64,000 nucleotides of DNA. Origin: Flavisolibacter tropicus. Its GTDB lineage: Bacteria; Bacteroidota; Bacteroidia; Chitinophagales; Chitinophagaceae. The translations under genes and the position numbers were made by a program. Every line of letters starts with the position of its first letter. Position 1 is the stretch's first letter. The stretch is taken from positions 3,034,001-3,098,000 of the forward strand of contig NZ_CP011390.1 in assembly GCF_001644645.1 (NCBI RefSeq), read 5' to 3'. Positions 54,131-62,867 of the stretch are shown here, piece after piece. The notes under the pieces are model-generated. The model was not told the origin of the DNA and made no database searches. It worked only from the letters and a program-made list of their open reading frames with translations.

Positions 54131-54922
54131 TTACTCCCCAGGCAACAGCTCTGCCGCCATTACTTCTTCCTGAACCTTTCCTCCTTTTAGTGTAAGCCGG
54201 TAGGCCTTATCAGTTGCATTTTGCGCCACAACCCTTTTCAGCGTTTCGTTTTCAAAATAAAGTCCGGCTGTTTCATCTAAAGCATAGCCAGGCATTATCT
54301 TTTCCTTTTCTACCCAATCTAATAAAATGGGCCTGCGTTCTTTTTCAGTATGGTAGTGTGGACACATACTGCCTTTTAAAAAATGCAACCCTTCTACCTT
54401 GGTTAAATGTATAGGACGAGAGTCGGAAAGGCCTTCATCAAACCAACAAATGGCACCGGCACTGGGCCCGCTTAGCACAATTCCTTTTTCCCAGGCTTTT
54501 CGCAGTATATTGTCAATGCCATGCGCCTTCCATAATGTAATAGCATTAAGGGTATTGCCACCGGTTACCAAAATGGCATCCATCTGCAGTAATGTTTCTT
54601 CAAATGAAGTTTTTTGTTCCCCGCTGGTAATAAATACTTTTTGCACAAAAGGTTGGATCGGCAACAGTTTGGCTGCGGCAAACCATCTGTTAATGTGAGC
54701 TTCACTATCTCCAACAGGTGTAGGCAGGAAACATATTTTCGGATTTTGCTTACCTGTTAGTGAAGCCAGGAATTTTATAGTAGCCAAGTCATAGGCTCCT
54801 CCAGTAACAAAGAGTTTTTTCACAGGATTTTTAGCTACAGGTACAAAGGATTCCAAAGATTGAACCAAAGGGTAAGCAGCGGAAACTAAAGCCGTTTGTT
54901 TTAGAAAGCTTCGTCTTTTCAT
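54131..54922 (-). CDS. S51-family (cyanophycinase-like) Tat-exported protein
   Basis: A 263-residue Type 1 glutamine-amidotransferase-like serine hydrolase. The start MKRRSFLKQTALVSAAY is a twin-arginine signal. LFVTGGAYDLATIKFLA, ILVTGGNTLNAI, and the nucleophile elbow GPSAGAICWF near residue 150 with Ser are the S51 pattern, and PHYHTEKERRPILL near 190 holds the expected His. Such enzymes cleave peptides with Asp or cyanophycin-like backbones; substrate unknown. Start at ATG 54922. A terminator at 55012 lies on the far, upstream side. Confidence 0.82.
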   Translation of the reverse strand: MKRRSFLKQTALVSAAYPLVQSLESFVPVAKNPVKKLFVTGGAYDLATIKFLASLTGKQNPKICFLPTPVGDSEAHINRWFAAAKLLPIQPFVQKVFITSGEQKTSFEETLLQMDAILVTGGNTLNAITLWKAHGIDNILRKAWEKGIVLSGPSAGAICWFDEGLSDSRPIHLTKVEGLHFLKGSMCPHYHTEKERRPILLDWVEKEKIMPGYALDETAGLYFENETLKRVVAQNATDKAYRLTLKGGKVQEEVMAAELLPGE

Positions 54923-55011
54923 GGCTGCAAAATAAAATAGAAAAGTATCATCATTCATCCATTTACGCTAAAGCGGCCAGATGCTGGCTTTAACTATCGA
55001 TGCAGCCCAAC

Positions 55012-55045
55012 TAAAATAAAAAGTCCGGAGGTGCAAGCTCCGGAC
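55012..55045 (-). terminator. intrinsic terminator
   Basis: Perfect 8-bp stem GTCCGGAG / CTCCGGAC (55023-55030 and 55038-55045) with a T-rich minus-strand tail. No intact gene lies immediately upstream on that strand; the remnant frame at 55107 is the only candidate. Confidence 0.85.
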
Positions 55046-55106
55046 AATGGTCGTTTATGATTTGACGTTATACTACGAATAGCCAGTTGTTTAGTAAGCC
55101 AATCCG

Positions 55107-55216
55107 CTATTCCGAAGAACCACCTTTCCCCTCACTTATGTCGTACTTCTTTTCAAGATCAGTCACAATGGTTTTCATCTTATTGATACAAATATCATAA
55201 CGCTGTATTATTTCTC
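55107..55216 (-). pseudogene. short gene remnant cut by a REP-like element
   Basis: A frame ending in TAG (55107-55109) and open to 55216, encoding EIIQRYDICINKMKTIVTDL then EKKYDISEGKGGSSE. Its upstream end coincides with REP-like copy B (55218-55320), and a good terminator lies 60 bp downstream. It looks like the last 35 codons of a gene truncated by the repeat; an internal ATG (55178) would allow 23 residues. Identity unknown, and it may be chance. Confidence 0.4.
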
Positions 55217-55217
55217 A

Positions 55218-55320
55218 TTGCTAGTCGAAGCCTGTAAACCCTAATCAAATTATAGTCCGCTGGCCTCAGCCTCCTGGCTGAGGCCATCTATATTCACTGC
55301 AGCGTCCTCGCTGCCACTGC
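55218..55320 (+). repeat. REP-like element, copy B (solo)
   Basis: Full-length copy without a transposase: TGCTAGTCGAAGCCTGTAAA, hairpin GGCCTCAGCC-TCCT-GGCTGAGGCC at 55262-55285, and GCGTCCTCGCTGCCACTGC end. Close to copy A and in the same orientation. Confidence 0.82.
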
Positions 55321-55373
55321 ATTATTCATCTTAGCTTGCAATTGTAGATGACTTTCATCTATATACCATATCA

Positions 55374-56363
55374 TCAATCCGGAAACGTATCCGTATCCAG
55401 GATCTTTAAAAACTCTTGCTTCGAATGCACTTTACTTTGCCTTGTCTTATAGACATAAAAAGCTATAAATCCTGCCAGGGAAAGCCCATACACCGGCCAA
55501 CTCCAAATGGACTTACCCATAAGCGTTAGCAGGCCACCTACCAACGCAAAGAGAACAGCATGTACCAATACCACTATGCCGTATGCATACACCTGCACGG
55601 CTTTATTAGAGCGCAGGTGCAGCGGCAGCTTGCGCCAGTTGTTGAATGTATCCAGGTTGGCCTTCATATAGTTGGCAAAGGCTACTGCCATATGGGGCGC
55701 ATAGTGATGTTGTTCGCGTAGGTATGTTTCAAAGGAGTAGAACTTTTTAGCTGGTGTTTCTTCTACTACTGGCGCTTGCCGTTTACCCACTGCAGTAAGA
55801 AACTGGTTAAAGAGAGGAAAGGCTTCTTCTTCGCCTATTGGCGGAACTGTAAAGTCTTTTACAATAAAGCGTTCCGCGCGATAGCGCATCACTGAAGTTT
55901 CCAGGGGTACCTCGTGAAAGTTAGTACCCAGGTAGTCGGCCGATAGATCACCAAAAGTATCAAAGACAATATCGGTGTCTTCATCCAGTTGCAGCTCGCT
56001 GTTCCCCATACGCTGGATTTCACCATCCATAGAGATGCCATCTTCCCAGAGAAGCTCACCGCCGGCAAATTTTTGAAAGAAAAATACCATAGCCGTCTCG
56101 CTCAGTCCAAACACTACTAGCTCTCCCTCTTTGGATATCTGTTTCAGGCCCTGCTCCCGCTCGTAATAGGCCATATCACTAAGCACCAAGGTGCCACTGG
56201 CTGTGTGGTAAATATCTACAAAGGCATTGTCGTATTTATTGAGCGTAGCTTCCTCAAAAGTCACAGTAGTTTCATCAACCAACTCCCACCCGAGTGCTTG
56301 TTCCAATATGGCTTTGTTTGTAACTGCCGGCTTGATCAAAAAGCCGGATAAATTGTAACCCAT
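55374..56363 (-). CDS. hypothetical protein with C-terminal membrane region
   Basis: A 329-residue protein: a long acidic cytoplasmic-looking N-terminal part (about 1-255) with no signal peptide, then two membrane segments (about 256-280 and 285-308) and a short basic tail. No family recognised. It could be a membrane-anchored cytoplasmic protein; the N-terminus has features of alternating strands and helices but no known motif. Confidence 0.65.
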   Translation of the reverse strand: MGYNLSGFLIKPAVTNKAILEQALGWELVDETTVTFEEATLNKYDNAFVDIYHTASGTLVLSDMAYYEREQGLKQISKEGELVVFGLSETAMVFFFQKFAGGELLWEDGISMDGEIQRMGNSELQLDEDTDIVFDTFGDLSADYLGTNFHEVPLETSVMRYRAERFIVKDFTVPPIGEEEAFPLFNQFLTAVGKRQAPVVEETPAKKFYSFETYLREQHHYAPHMAVAFANYMKANLDTFNNWRKLPLHLRSNKAVQVYAYGIVVLVHAVLFALVGGLLTLMGKSIWSWPVYGLSLAGFIAFYVYKTRQSKVHSKQEFLKILDTDTFPD

Positions 56364-56460
56364 TTGTCAATGATATTTTTTGGTGATAGCTACTACTCCC
56401 AGGGCATCCGTACACTAAATCGCAGCGCCATACAGTGTAGTAACCAAGAGGAGACTATAA

Positions 56461-57126
56461 CTACTTTATCAAAGCATAACCAACATAAAATTGAACGCTC
56501 CTATTCTTACCTATTGATTCTTCTACATAGGGATTATAAAACTCAGGATCGTTAGAGCCTATTCTTTCATAACGAACAGAAGAAAGACTATAGCTATAAC
56601 GCGCGCCCATCTCAAACCTTTTTTTAGTATAACTCAACTCACCAACAATACCATAATCCATCTTTGATAACTGCAGATCCCTTTTACCTATCTTCTTCTC
56701 ATCCAGGAATTCATCTACCTGCACCAGGTACGATAAGGAGGGTCCCACACCTAAATGGATATAGTCGGAAAGCTTTGCTTTGATCAGTACAGGCAATTCC
56801 AGGTAATGAAAATTGTAACCATACCCTTTATAATAAGCCGGACCGCCTAAACTCCAGGATGATAAATGCGTAGTATCGCGTAGTCCCTTTAGTGAATAGA
56901 ATAATCCTGTTTGAATGCTTAGGTTTTTGCTGACCGGCAATGCCACGCTTGCACCCGCATGATAACCGATGTGGACTACCTGGTTATCCTGACGTACGGC
57001 AACACCTTCCGGCTTGGGTCGCTGCATATGAGAGATATTGATACCCGCCCTGGCAGTAACAGTCAATTGACAAAAAGATACATTGGTAATCGTTAGCAGC
57101 AGCACTAACACAATAGGATACTTCAT
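56461..57126 (-). CDS. PorT-like outer-membrane beta-barrel protein
   Basis: A 221-residue protein with a signal peptide (ending NVSFCQ) and a compact beta-barrel of the outer-membrane beta-barrel (OMP_b-brl_2/PorT-like) type: TVTARAGINISHMQRP, GYHAGASVALPVSKNLSIQTGLFYSLKG, YLELPVLIKAKL and a C-terminal FYVGYALIK. Exact -7 box TATATTTG precedes it at 57149. Role unknown beyond outer-membrane location. Confidence 0.82.
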   Translation of the reverse strand: MKYPIVLVLLLTITNVSFCQLTVTARAGINISHMQRPKPEGVAVRQDNQVVHIGYHAGASVALPVSKNLSIQTGLFYSLKGLRDTTHLSSWSLGGPAYYKGYGYNFHYLELPVLIKAKLSDYIHLGVGPSLSYLVQVDEFLDEKKIGKRDLQLSKMDYGIVGELSYTKKRFEMGARYSYSLSSVRYERIGSNDPEFYNPYVEESIGKNRSVQFYVGYALIK

Positions 57127-57148
57127 CTTGCAGTTTATTTTGGCGGGT

Positions 57149-57156
57149 CAAATATA
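57149..57156 (-). promoter_or_regulatory. candidate -7 promoter box
   Basis: TATATTTG on the minus strand, an exact TAnnTTTG match, 23 nt before the start at 57126. Confidence 0.5.
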
Positions 57157-57171
57157 GAAATGGAATGTGTA

Positions 57172-57199
57172 TTGAAAATAAAAAGGCTTTACCAGCCTT
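57172..57199 (-). terminator. possible terminator after the T9SS type B gene
   Basis: AAGGCT / AGCCTT (57183-57188 and 57194-57199) with a T-rich minus-strand tail; the short stem makes it uncertain. Confidence 0.5.
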
Positions 57200-57269
57200 A
57201 GCCAGTTAAGCGTATTGCTAATTGTCTTTTAGTAAAACTTGTACTACAGTTTGTCCACGCTTTTTTTCT

Positions 57270-60200
57270 TTAGCGTATGAGCGTAACTGTTCCCTTCTCC
57301 ATTTTCTCGGGTTCGTTTTCCAGCTGGTATCGGCACTGCCAGATAAAGATACCAGAATCAGGTCGCTGTCCTTTTACCAGGCCATCCCAACCTTTCTCTG
57401 GGTCCTTCGTATGAAACACCACCGTTCCCCAGCGGTTATATACCGTCAGCTCAAAGCGTTTTAAAGGACCAAAGACTTTGGCTTTAAAGACATCGTTATT
57501 GCCATCATTATTCGGGGTAAAGGCACTGGGAATATAAGTACCCTTCATGCACTCTTTTGGATTAACCAGTGTCGAATCCCTTCCGGTACAGTTCTTATTG
57601 TCCTGCACCTGTAGCCAATAAAGGCCAGGCTTATCAATGCTTAAAGAAGAGGAGAGGCTGCCAGTACTCCACTGGTAGGAGCTATAGGACTTTAATGGCT
57701 TTAATGTAAGCGTACCATAAGAACAGATCAAGGTATCATTCGGAAGAAACCTTGAGGGAACAGGAAGTAAAGTAGTAATAGCAACCGTATCACTGGCCCG
57801 GCAATGATGATCATCGCTTACCAGTACAAAGTAGCGACCTAGCCCATTTACTTCAAAGGTGCGCCCAGTACTTCCATCCTGCCATAGGTAGGTTCGGAAT
57901 GCGCCCGGATCCAGCGTTCGGGAACTTTCTATACAGAGCTCAGGGTTATGATCCATACGAATAACGGGTAGTGGCCATAAAGGTCGTATCGTTACTGTAT
58001 CGGCAGACGTACAGCCTTCTTGCGTAACCGCTTTAATAGTTACGGTACCAGCTTGTTTGAATGTAACCTGCTGCGTGGTGGCACCATTACTCCAATTGTA
58101 GTTGGTAAAGCCGGTTCCCGCATTAAAGCTTACAGAATCTCCAATGCAAAACTGTACATCATTACCCAGGTTTATGGCAGGAGAGTAGTAAACTTTTATA
58201 TGCAACGTATCATACGCAAAACACCCGGGCAACTTCTCGGCTTTTAGGTAATACGCTGTATCCGTTGTTGGGTTTACCACCACCTGTTGGCTGGCAAGGG
58301 AACTAATGTTGTAGTTATTGCTCCAGCTATAAGAAATAAAGCCATCGGGGGCCCTTAGGTGTAAGGTATCACTGTTACATTTTATACGGTCTGGCCCGGC
58401 ATTAATACTCAATGAATAGGCGGAGATCAAAATACTATCCCGAAGGGTATTGCCACAGGAATCAATTACTTCCACCCAATAAAGCCCGGGATCTGTCGCT
58501 ACGAAGAAGGAATCGGCAGAATTATTCTGCCAGCGGTAGGAAAGAAACTTGTTGCTGGCAGAAAGCCGGATTGTTGAATTAGGACAAAGAGATGTGTCTC
58601 TACCCAGGTTTAACGGCGCCGTTTTTGATTTAATAGTGAGTGTCAGCGAATCTTTAACAGGCGTACACCCTTTGATCAATGCGGCAATCTTATAAGTGCC
58701 AAAATCTGGAAAGCGTAAAGAAACCGTACTATCTGTTTGATTGACCAGTTGTACGCCCGCTGGCAATTGCCAGGAAGGGATTAAAGCACATTTTTTATTC
58801 TTATGAAATGTATAGGTATACACTTCATTAAAACTACAACCGCTTTTAGGTCCACTTATTTTCAAATGGCTACAGGAGTCAATAAAATCCGGGCAGGTAT
58901 ATCGATTGCTGAAATACATTTCGTCAATGGCAATATTTGTTGGAGCCACGGGCAACAGGTTCCAGATAGAATCGGTAGCCCAGTTGAAATCAAATCGTTG
59001 TGCGGAATAGTTGGAAAGTGAAAAAGCATCCATACGGTAATCGCACTCAAATTTGGGTAGCATGGAGTCGATCTTCATGAACTTAAAATCGCGAGAGCTG
59101 ACGATGGCATCAGCCACCTTGCCGAAATCTTCGCCAACAGCACCTACCGCACCATTTTTATTAAGCGCCATATCGTTCAGGAATCCTCTGTACCAATTGG
59201 AGTATTGCATGCCCCAATACTTGGTAAGCGACGTATCAAACTTCATCAAAAAGCTATAATTGGAATAGTAGGGCTGTAGCGGAAGGGGCTCTTTCCAGAA
59301 CTGGTACATAACAATCTTGCCATTCTTATCTGCTTCCGCCCGCACCATGCCCGAACCATAACCTGATTGCAATTCTACCTTGATGCCTTTTTTAAAATTA
59401 CCCTGCGCATCAATAAAGTTGATACCTGCCTTACCCGAATGGTTAGAGGATACCATAACCATGTTATCATAGGTAGATGCCGATAAGAACAATAGATCAC
59501 CTGCATTCCGGTAACCATACTGCCACTGGGTTTGCCCAGTCTGCGTATTTACTTGGCAAAGAAAACTGAAGAAGTTAGGGAATGTCGTGTAGGCGTGACC
59601 AGAAATATAAAGAATGTCATTAATGATGACCATACCATTGGTACGCATATAGTTGGTGGGGCTATAACCATACCGCAAATATCTCTTCCATAAGATCGTA
59701 CCCTCTTTATCCATTTTAAAAATGGTACACCCGTTTTCGGGACCATCGGCCTGGGCATACAGGTATCCCTTACTATCAGAAACCATTTTCCGGACTGACA
59801 CCTTATAAGGATTTTTTTCCGGGGACCAGCCTTTATTCCATAACACATCACCTTTGCGGTTGAGCCGGATTAAATTTCCCTGCATCGACACATAATAAGT
59901 GGTATCCGGTGCGGCATACACATAATCCACATCGTTAGACCAGTTCTTAATCTGACGCGTCCATTCAATACAGCCCTGCTCTGTGATCTTTACAACCAGG
60001 CCGCGATGCTCTTGATTATACTGGATCCCATAGCCCCCCATGATAAAGCCGCCATCCGGGCTATCGTCTATTGTTGTACCGGATTCATGCGTATCCACAA
60101 AGCCATAATTGGCTATCATAACGGTATCTACCGAATGAGCCGTACCCGGGCTTAGAATGTACAGAGTTTCACTGGTATCTGAGCAGGCGCCATTCGTAGC

Positions 60201-60488
60201 CACCAGGGAAATGTTCTGAATACCAGTCCCTACAACATAGCTCCAATCAACACCACTAAGGGCATAAAACCCGTTTATCAACCAATGAGAGGAAGTAGCA
60301 TTGGTACTGGTATTGGTAAGCGAAAGAATGGAGTTTTGCGGCAATACCGTATCGCCGTAAAATGGGCCAAAGCTGGCTTTCACACCACAGTTAGGAGTAG
60401 ACTGGGAAAAGGCTATAAGTCCAGAAAATAAAAAAGCAAGCGTATAAAGAAATCGAAAGCAAATAAATACAGCGGAACGAACTTTCAC
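57270..60488 (-). CDS. large T9SS cargo protein, gliding-motility type B sorting domain
   Basis: A 1072-residue surface or secreted protein. Signal peptide (about 1-28), then a PKD-like start (CGVKASFGPFYGDTVLPQNS), a long middle region with repeating beta-sandwich modules of about 85 residues that recur with SLCPNSTIRLSASN, GNDVQFCIGDSVSFNAGTG and NDTLICSYGTLTLKP openings, and a C-terminal gliding-motility-associated (CHU_C, type B) sorting domain (YIPSAFTPNNDGNNDVFKAK, then YNRWGTVVFHT and a closing WQCRYQLENEPEKMEKGTVT). Start codon is GTG at 60488. It implies a functional type IX system in the host. Confidence 0.88.
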   Translation of the reverse strand: MKVRSAVFICFRFLYTLAFLFSGLIAFSQSTPNCGVKASFGPFYGDTVLPQNSILSLTNTSTNATSSHWLINGFYALSGVDWSYVVGTGIQNISLVATNGACSDTSETLYILSPGTAHSVDTVMIANYGFVDTHESGTTIDDSPDGGFIMGGYGIQYNQEHRGLVVKITEQGCIEWTRQIKNWSNDVDYVYAAPDTTYYVSMQGNLIRLNRKGDVLWNKGWSPEKNPYKVSVRKMVSDSKGYLYAQADGPENGCTIFKMDKEGTILWKRYLRYGYSPTNYMRTNGMVIINDILYISGHAYTTFPNFFSFLCQVNTQTGQTQWQYGYRNAGDLLFLSASTYDNMVMVSSNHSGKAGINFIDAQGNFKKGIKVELQSGYGSGMVRAEADKNGKIVMYQFWKEPLPLQPYYSNYSFLMKFDTSLTKYWGMQYSNWYRGFLNDMALNKNGAVGAVGEDFGKVADAIVSSRDFKFMKIDSMLPKFECDYRMDAFSLSNYSAQRFDFNWATDSIWNLLPVAPTNIAIDEMYFSNRYTCPDFIDSCSHLKISGPKSGCSFNEVYTYTFHKNKKCALIPSWQLPAGVQLVNQTDSTVSLRFPDFGTYKIAALIKGCTPVKDSLTLTIKSKTAPLNLGRDTSLCPNSTIRLSASNKFLSYRWQNNSADSFFVATDPGLYWVEVIDSCGNTLRDSILISAYSLSINAGPDRIKCNSDTLHLRAPDGFISYSWSNNYNISSLASQQVVVNPTTDTAYYLKAEKLPGCFAYDTLHIKVYYSPAINLGNDVQFCIGDSVSFNAGTGFTNYNWSNGATTQQVTFKQAGTVTIKAVTQEGCTSADTVTIRPLWPLPVIRMDHNPELCIESSRTLDPGAFRTYLWQDGSTGRTFEVNGLGRYFVLVSDDHHCRASDTVAITTLLPVPSRFLPNDTLICSYGTLTLKPLKSYSSYQWSTGSLSSSLSIDKPGLYWLQVQDNKNCTGRDSTLVNPKECMKGTYIPSAFTPNNDGNNDVFKAKVFGPLKRFELTVYNRWGTVVFHTKDPEKGWDGLVKGQRPDSGIFIWQCRYQLENEPEKMEKGTVTLIR

Positions 60489-60510
60489 AAGCAGTATTAA
60501 TGGTAGGCAA

Positions 60511-60518
60511 CAAATATA
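60511..60518 (-). promoter_or_regulatory. candidate -7 promoter box
   Basis: TATATTTG on the minus strand, exact TAnnTTTG match, 23 nt before the GTG start at 60488, the same spacing as for the gene at 57126. Confidence 0.5.
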
Positions 60519-60607
60519 GATCGTTTATCATTTATCCTAAATAACCCAAAGAGGGAACTCCAATCGAGAAAGTGAAACGAAGACATTGAATATTCGTCAT
60601 TGTCAGC

Positions 60608-60656
60608 CCAGGCTTTTAAACACTCTTTACATTATAGTTCGCTGGCCAGTACCTAT
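60608..60656 (+). repeat. degenerate REP-like fragment
   Basis: CAGCCCAGGCTTTTAAACAC followed by TTACATTATAGTTCGCTGGC (60607-60655 roughly) resembles the AGCCTGTAAA...TTATAGTCCGCTGGC part of copy B. Confidence 0.5.
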
Positions 60657-60734
60657 GCTGGTGCAAAGCCACCAATCGGTTAATTTAATTATACCTTTAT
60701 ATTCTGTACAGTATCTAGTTCTCACCTATCTAGC

Positions 60735-60740
60735 GGAGGT
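60735..60740 (+). promoter_or_regulatory. strong Shine-Dalgarno site
   Basis: GGAGGT six nt before ATG 60747. Such a complete site is rare in this window, where most starts have none, and it fixes the start. Confidence 0.75.
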
Positions 60741-60746
60741 ACGGAC

Positions 60747-61397
60747 ATGGAAGAAAATATTGCGATCCTAATTGCTGACCTATCAGGTTATACGGCTCTT
60801 ACAGAAGCGCATGGGGCTACATCTGCAGCCGATCTTATAGACAAGTATGTAAGTATTGTAGAAGACTGTCTTATTGGTAGCAGCGTGCTAAAAGAACGTA
60901 CCGGAGATGAAGTAATGATTGTTGCTGAGTGTGCAGATCATTTATTGACTACCGCCGTAATGATCATGAAAAACACGTCAAGTGAACATAACTTTCTGCA
61001 GGTTCACGGTGGCCTTCATTATGGAACGGTCTTAAAAAGAAACAATAGCTATTTCGGTTCTACCATTAATCTTACAGCAAGAATAGCAGCAGAAGCTAAC
61101 CCGGGTTCTTTTTTGTGTTCAGTGGATTTTATTGAGGCGCTGAACGACAAATCTATATGCACATTTCAATCCAAAGGAGCCTACCGTTTCAAAAATGTGA
61201 ATGAAGAAAAAGAAGTAGCAGAAATAGTAAATGCAGCTACCAATTTATTAGCCATTGACCCCATTTGCAAAATGCTGATACTGGACAAAACACTAGCAAT
61301 ACAACATCCGGAAAAAGCGGACCTGTTCTTTTGCTCACAAACCTGCCTTGATATTTTTGACAAATACCAGTCGGTAAACCCTAACATTGACAGGTAG
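60747..61397 (+). CDS. class III nucleotidyl cyclase domain fused to a YHS domain
   Basis: A 216-residue soluble protein. Residues 1-165 match a class III adenylate/guanylate cyclase homology domain: Asp11 (IADLSGY) and Asp54 (TGDEVM) are the two metal ligands, and Asn108 and Arg112 (NLTARIAA) are the transition-state pair. Residues 168-205 are a YHS domain with DPICKM (Cys174) and FFCSQTCLDIF (Cys196, Cys200), a metal-binding fold. All catalytic residues are present, so cyclic nucleotide or other nucleotidyl activity is plausible. The fusion suggests metal sensing coupled to cyclase control. A strong SD precedes it. No downstream effector is adjacent. Confidence 0.82.
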   Translation: MEENIAILIADLSGYTALTEAHGATSAADLIDKYVSIVEDCLIGSSVLKERTGDEVMIVAECADHLLTTAVMIMKNTSSEHNFLQVHGGLHYGTVLKRNNSYFGSTINLTARIAAEANPGSFLCSVDFIEALNDKSICTFQSKGAYRFKNVNEEKEVAEIVNAATNLLAIDPICKMLILDKTLAIQHPEKADLFFCSQTCLDIFDKYQSVNPNIDR

Positions 61398-61466
61398 GAT
61401 TATTCTGGCTGTACTTTAATAAAAGGCCGCGTATGCTGGAGCGAGGTACTAAAGGCAAGAAACAAA

Positions 61467-61547
61467 TGATTTTATAAGAGTAGAACAGCGATGACGCTGC
61501 AGCGTACTATAATTTGGATAGGGTTTACAGGCTTGGGCTAGCAGAGG
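61467..61547 (-). repeat. REP-like element variant lacking the hairpin (copy D)
   Basis: In reverse orientation it reads CCCTCTGCTAGCCCAAGCCT, GTAAACCCTATCCAAATTAT, AGTACGCTGCAGCG. It is the copy C sequence with the GGCCTCAG hairpin missing. It abuts the transposase remnant at 61548. Confidence 0.65.
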
Positions 61548-61767
61548 GTGAAAGAACACAAGGCCCTTTACTTAAAACGCCAGCAGATCGTCGAGCATCC
61601 CTTTGGTACCATCAAACGCTGGTGGGTATAATTATACACTGCCCAAAGGATTGGAGTAGGTCTCGGCCGACTTGGGGCTGGCCTATCTGTGTTACAACTT
61701 AAAGCGGGTGATGAACATCCTGTCAGTAAAACGCATGCTTCGCAAACTGCAACCGGCCCTTGTGTGA
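61548..61767 (+). pseudogene. IS1182-like transposase C-terminal remnant
   Basis: Reads VKEHKALYLKRQQIVEHPFG then TIKRWW before a stop, and in the next frame YNYTLPKGLE (stop) VSADLGLAYLCYNLKRVMNI then LSVKRMLRKLQPALV. EHPFGTIKR and AYLCYNLKRVMNIL are the typical end of IS1182-type DDE transposases. There is one frameshift and an internal TAG, and the rest is missing, so it is inactive. It lies between a REP copy and an accessory gene. Confidence 0.75.
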
Positions 61768-62036
61768 AGAGAAAGAGGCCACAAAACCACTTTTACACCC
61801 TGAGCCCGCATAACACGTAGGGAAACAAAAACCACTGCAGCTAGCGGCTATAGGCAACCTAAGAGAAGAAATACTGTAAGATCCCCTTTTTGCACACCCT
61901 GACGGAGAAGGTGTTTCTGAAGCAGCGGTATTCTGTGTTCCTTCAGCCTCACCTTTGCTCTGCTGATGAATAAAGATATGGAGTTGAGCGTTTGCCGTAA
62001 AGCCGCTGTTTTAGAAACATTCTGTTAGCAGCGGTA

Positions 62037-62798
62037 TTAGTTTCGTTTTATTTTACCGCCCTCTGTTAACAATATTTTCTCTTGTTTTGAAACTTCCAAT
62101 GTAGCGTCAGGAGTATCCACAGTTCCAAGTTCATTGATAGAAACGGTGTAGGTGTAACCATCATTTTTGAAAGTTATTGTATGATTTCCACCACTGCCTT
62201 GAAATTCTAAAACTCCATTTTCTATTATTATGTCTGGTTCACTCTTTTGTTTTTTGATTTTCCATGCCGCATATCTGTAAATGCCTTCTGATTTTTCGTC
62301 AATTCTTATTTTATAATTCTTCGTAAAAAGCAAATAGAGCGGCTTTTCAAAGTTTTGCAGGGATTTAGGTAATTGGTTTTTGTCAGCCTGAATTGCATAA
62401 GCAAGTAATTGCTTTTCCTTAGGCGATTGGTAATTAACGGTCATGATTTTCCCATTATCGTCAATCCAAAGTGTTCCATTGTCTAACATAATTCCTCGCC
62501 AGCCAACTTCTGACCAATCGCTTATTTTTGATTCCGCAACACGGTCTATAAATTGTCTGTCGAAAATGTCATCAAAACGTTGTAAGAAGTCATTTTTGTC
62601 TTTTACATCTTTCAGGGGATATTCCCTCCTTAGAGGATAGTCAATTACGTCAACGATTTTTGTTTTGTTATTTGCCTTAAAGGAATTAACCAGCTTTTGA
62701 ATTGATTGTATTTGTTCCTTCTTTAATTCGCTGTTTTGTCCAAGTGCAGTTATTGCAGTTATGATTAAAAGTGCTGTTACAATACAAGTTGCCTTCAT
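62037..62798 (-). CDS. hypothetical secreted protein
   Basis: A 253-residue protein from ATG 62798 (MKATCI) with a signal peptide (ending TALGQ). The mature part is mixed, with a Lys-rich helical start (LKKEQIQSIQKLVNSFKANN) and a beta-rich C-terminal half. No family recognised. Codon and base use appear more AT-rich than in the central genes of the window, and the gene is flanked by an attC-like hairpin and a transposase remnant, so it may be acquired. Confidence 0.7.
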   Translation of the reverse strand: MKATCIVTALLIITAITALGQNSELKKEQIQSIQKLVNSFKANNKTKIVDVIDYPLRREYPLKDVKDKNDFLQRFDDIFDRQFIDRVAESKISDWSEVGWRGIMLDNGTLWIDDNGKIMTVNYQSPKEKQLLAYAIQADKNQLPKSLQNFEKPLYLLFTKNYKIRIDEKSEGIYRYAAWKIKKQKSEPDIIIENGVLEFQGSGGNHTITFKNDGYTYTVSINELGTVDTPDATLEVSKQEKILLTEGGKIKRN

Positions 62799-62867
62799 AG
62801 TGATGGTCGTAAAATATTGCCGCAAACGTTTATCAGCTTTGCGAAGGTTGGACATTTCTAGTTCGTC

